DNA from: Lachnospiraceae bacterium | GTDB lineage: Bacteria > Bacillota > Clostridia > Lachnospirales > Lachnospiraceae | Direction of reading: 5' to 3' | NCBI GenBank assembly: GCA_009774155.1 | Contig: VSNE01000080.1 | Location: 1 to 9,845 of the forward strand | DNA length: 9,845 bases | In this document: one piece after another, positions 8,053 through 9,845 of the stretch | How the letters are laid out: each line of letters opens with the position of its first letter | Position numbering within the stretch: position 1 is the stretch's first letter | Position numbers and translations under genes: made by a program | The notes under the pieces: model-generated | The model's database searches: none | What the model saw: only the letters and a program-made list of their open reading frames with translations | What the model was told of the DNA's origin: nothing

Positions 8053-9845
8053 CTACAGGCAGAGAGGACAATCCGCATAGAGATGCATTCTATCCCTCTG
8101 CACCCTTTGAAAGGTTCCCGCCGGTCCCTGATAATAGCTGTCCATACAGCCGATTAATGTATTTCTGCGTTTTACGGCCTCTTCCAGACCTGTCTGTGCC
8201 AAAAGCTCCAGAGTTTCCCCGGATTCCTGCCCGCGCAAAACAGACTCGGCAGATGCTTCCGGAGTCAGAAACGGATTATCCAGATGCAGGCATTTCACCA
8301 GAGCATCCCGATAATTAAGAATCTGAATTTCCCCGGAAAACCGGGGCTCCGGGAGCTTAATCCGGTACCCGCTGGCCAGACCTTCCACCAGATTTTCATT
8401 CGGTGCCGCATTTTGCGGCCTTCCCCATAAAGCGCCCGGTAGCTTCTTCTTTTCCTCTGATACTATGAATCCGAAGTTCTCCGGCGGACCCTTCCTTCCG
8501 TCAGGAGCTGTTACATGCATCTCCCAGACAGAATCCACATCGGTAAGCTCCATCGGCCGGATATGCAGATGTCCCGCGGGAACAGCGGTGCTGCAAAGAA
8601 GAGTCAGACGTCCTCCGTCGGCAATCCATGGAGCCTCCTCCTTCTTCTGAGGACGTATCCCGTCCAGAGCTTCCATCGTATGTAAGCTTCCCGGTTTTAA
8701 CAGGGTTTCCCTCATTTCCTGCCAGGTCAAAGCCCTTTTACCGCTGTCCTGGGATTTTCCAAAGGAAATAGAAAAGCTTAAAAAGCTCAGATGGACCTTC
8801 AGATATCCGCCAATCGGCGGACCCCACAGGTGAAGATCCGCTGACAAGGATACACGGAGCGTTTTATGACAGAATAACAGATTCAGGCGGTAGGAAACCC
8901 CGATCTCTACCCCAAGCTGAGCATCAAAGTAAAAAGGATGCCACCCGATCAGCAGATTTGCCCTCGCCATAAACCATGCCCGCAGATTGCCCAGTGTAAA
9001 CAAAAACTCCAGATTGCCCCCTGCCATGATGCAGGAAGGCGTCAGCGCCATATAAGCATTGCCTTTGGCGCTGATATGACTGTCCACCTGCCAGGAAAAT
9101 CCCACCGGCTGTACAGCCGGATAATGCTCCGGCACCCTGTAAGCAGGATGATACCCCCCTATCGAAAGCACGAAATCTCCTGCATGCTCGCTTTCTCCGA
9201 ACCATACGGCGCAGACAGCCTGTCCGAACAAATGGCAGTCCTTACTCAGCAGGAAAGAATCCTTGCTTACCGCTGCTTCCGCCTGAAAAATTCCGGCGCG
9301 GGGGCGCAGAACCGCCGACAGCATGATTTTCAGAAATGCATAAGCATTCTCCCGTCCTGCCCCTTTGGGAAGCGTAATTTCTGCACTTCCAAGAAGCGCC
9401 GCCTGGAATTCCTCTCCAAAGAGAACCGCCAGCAGCAGATTCCCCTTCACCAGGCCGCAGGCTTCAAAGGCCATGCCTGCCGCCGCCCAGTATTCCCCAG
9501 AAGCAGGGGCAAGCGCATGGGCGCTCTCAAGCCGGGCAAGCACCTGCATTCCATCCTTTTTCCCGCTCATATCCAGCAAAGGAAAGCTTTCCACCTCCGC
9601 CGCCGCAGGAATACGGAACCGCCGGTTAATACCAAGCCCGCCCATAATTCCCGTAATGATAATTGCCGGGAGCGCCTGCAAAAATACCGATGCATTCAAA
9701 AACACAAAAAAGCTTACCGTTCCGTCCTCCATCACCGCATAGGATGCCACTGCCTGAAGCCCCCATTTGGACAGCTTTACCTTTACGGTTCCGCTGAAGG
9801 ACATACGGATACCCTCTCCCGGAGACAGATCCCGAAATACAGCCC
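8053..9845 (-). CDS. DUF6603-type protein, C-terminal part (5'-partial at window edge)
   Basis: The frame is open from the window edge through to the TAG at 8053, giving about 596 residues. The ATG at 9804 is probably internal, because the 13 upstream codons read on without a stop and family members, as I recall them, carry more sequence on the N-terminal side. A GGGAGAGGG-like stretch before 9804 keeps an internal start possible. Counting from that Met, the DUF6603 landmarks are SFFVF (31-35), ITGIMGGLGINRRFRIP (50-66) with FPLLD (74-78), a DCHLFGQAVCAVWFG block (189-203), DFVLSIGGYHPAYRVPEHYP (210-229), NAYMALTPSCIMAGGNLEF (249-267), RAWFMARANLLIGWHPFYFD (275-294) and LHLWGPPIGGYLKVHLSFLS (324-343). 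From about 190 to 350 alternating polar/hydrophobic strands dominate. The C-terminal ~230 residues are less patterned and end DCPLCL. The domain is uncharacterised; a large beta-sheet structural role is inferred. First visible gene of the operon. Confidence 0.92.
   Translation of the reverse strand, partial: AVFRDLSPGEGIRMSFSGTVKVKLSKWGLQAVASYAVMEDGTVSFFVFLNASVFLQALPAIIITGIMGGLGINRRFRIPAAAEVESFPLLDMSGKKDGMQVLARLESAHALAPASGEYWAAAGMAFEACGLVKGNLLLAVLFGEEFQAALLGSAEITLPKGAGRENAYAFLKIMLSAVLRPRAGIFQAEAAVSKDSFLLSKDCHLFGQAVCAVWFGESEHAGDFVLSIGGYHPAYRVPEHYPAVQPVGFSWQVDSHISAKGNAYMALTPSCIMAGGNLEFLFTLGNLRAWFMARANLLIGWHPFYFDAQLGVEIGVSYRLNLLFCHKTLRVSLSADLHLWGPPIGGYLKVHLSFLSFSISFGKSQDSGKRALTWQEMRETLLKPGSLHTMEALDGIRPQKKEEAPWIADGGRLTLLCSTAVPAGHLHIRPMELTDVDSVWEMHVTAPDGRKGPPENFGFIVSEEKKKLPGALWGRPQNAAPNENLVEGLASGYRIKLPEPRFSGEIQILNYRDALVKCLHLDNPFLTPEASAESVLRGQESGETLELLAQTGLEEAVKRRNTLIGCMDSYYQGPAGTFQRVQRDRMHLYADCPLCL

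Noticed and set aside
9365..9742. 125-codon plus-strand frame at the right end
   Set aside because: Antisense to the DUF6603 coding region, with no recognisable motif.
1512..9845. Contractile injection system or prophage tail cluster
   Set aside because: Considered because of the large beta-rich proteins without signal peptides, but no sheath, tube, baseplate, ATPase or tape-measure protein is present in the window.

Overview
The window looks like chromosomal DNA from a Gram-positive member of the Clostridia, most likely a Lachnospiraceae-type gut bacterium. This is inferred from strong AGGAGG-type ribosome binding sites, tightly packed genes, moderate base composition and a clostridial-style membrane-anchored D,D-carboxypeptidase. 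The genus cannot be named from the sequence alone.

Layout: the left end (1-1455, + strand) holds most of a penicillin-binding D-alanyl-D-alanine carboxypeptidase whose 5' end lies outside the window. It converges on a minus-strand operon that fills the rest of the window. The two transcription units are separated only by a bidirectional hairpin terminator around 1457-1513. In transcription order the operon contains four genes. (1) The C-terminal ~596 residues of a DUF6603-type protein (8053-9845, running off the right edge). (2) A 683-residue conserved protein of unknown function (5976-8027). (3) A 1087-residue conserved protein of unknown function (2716-5979). (4) A 403-residue protein with an Ig-like beta-sandwich middle domain (1512-2723). 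Genes 2/3 overlap by ATGA and genes 3/4 by 8 bases. Each downstream start has its own strong ribosome binding site, so coordinated, coupled translation is likely.

The four operon proteins do not resemble enzymes I can name. From memory, each matches a recurring uncharacterised family seen together in scattered bacteria such as actinobacteria, myxobacteria and cyanobacteria, and DUF6603 also occurs in fungi. None of the three complete proteins has a signal peptide or a membrane segment. The DUF6603 region is rich in alternating polar/hydrophobic beta-strand patterns. Together they look like parts of a multi-protein assembly of unknown function, and this is the most interesting content of the window. 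The operon promoter and the start of the DUF6603 gene lie beyond the right edge. There are no RNA genes, mobile elements, CRISPR arrays or gene-free stretches longer than about 60 bases.
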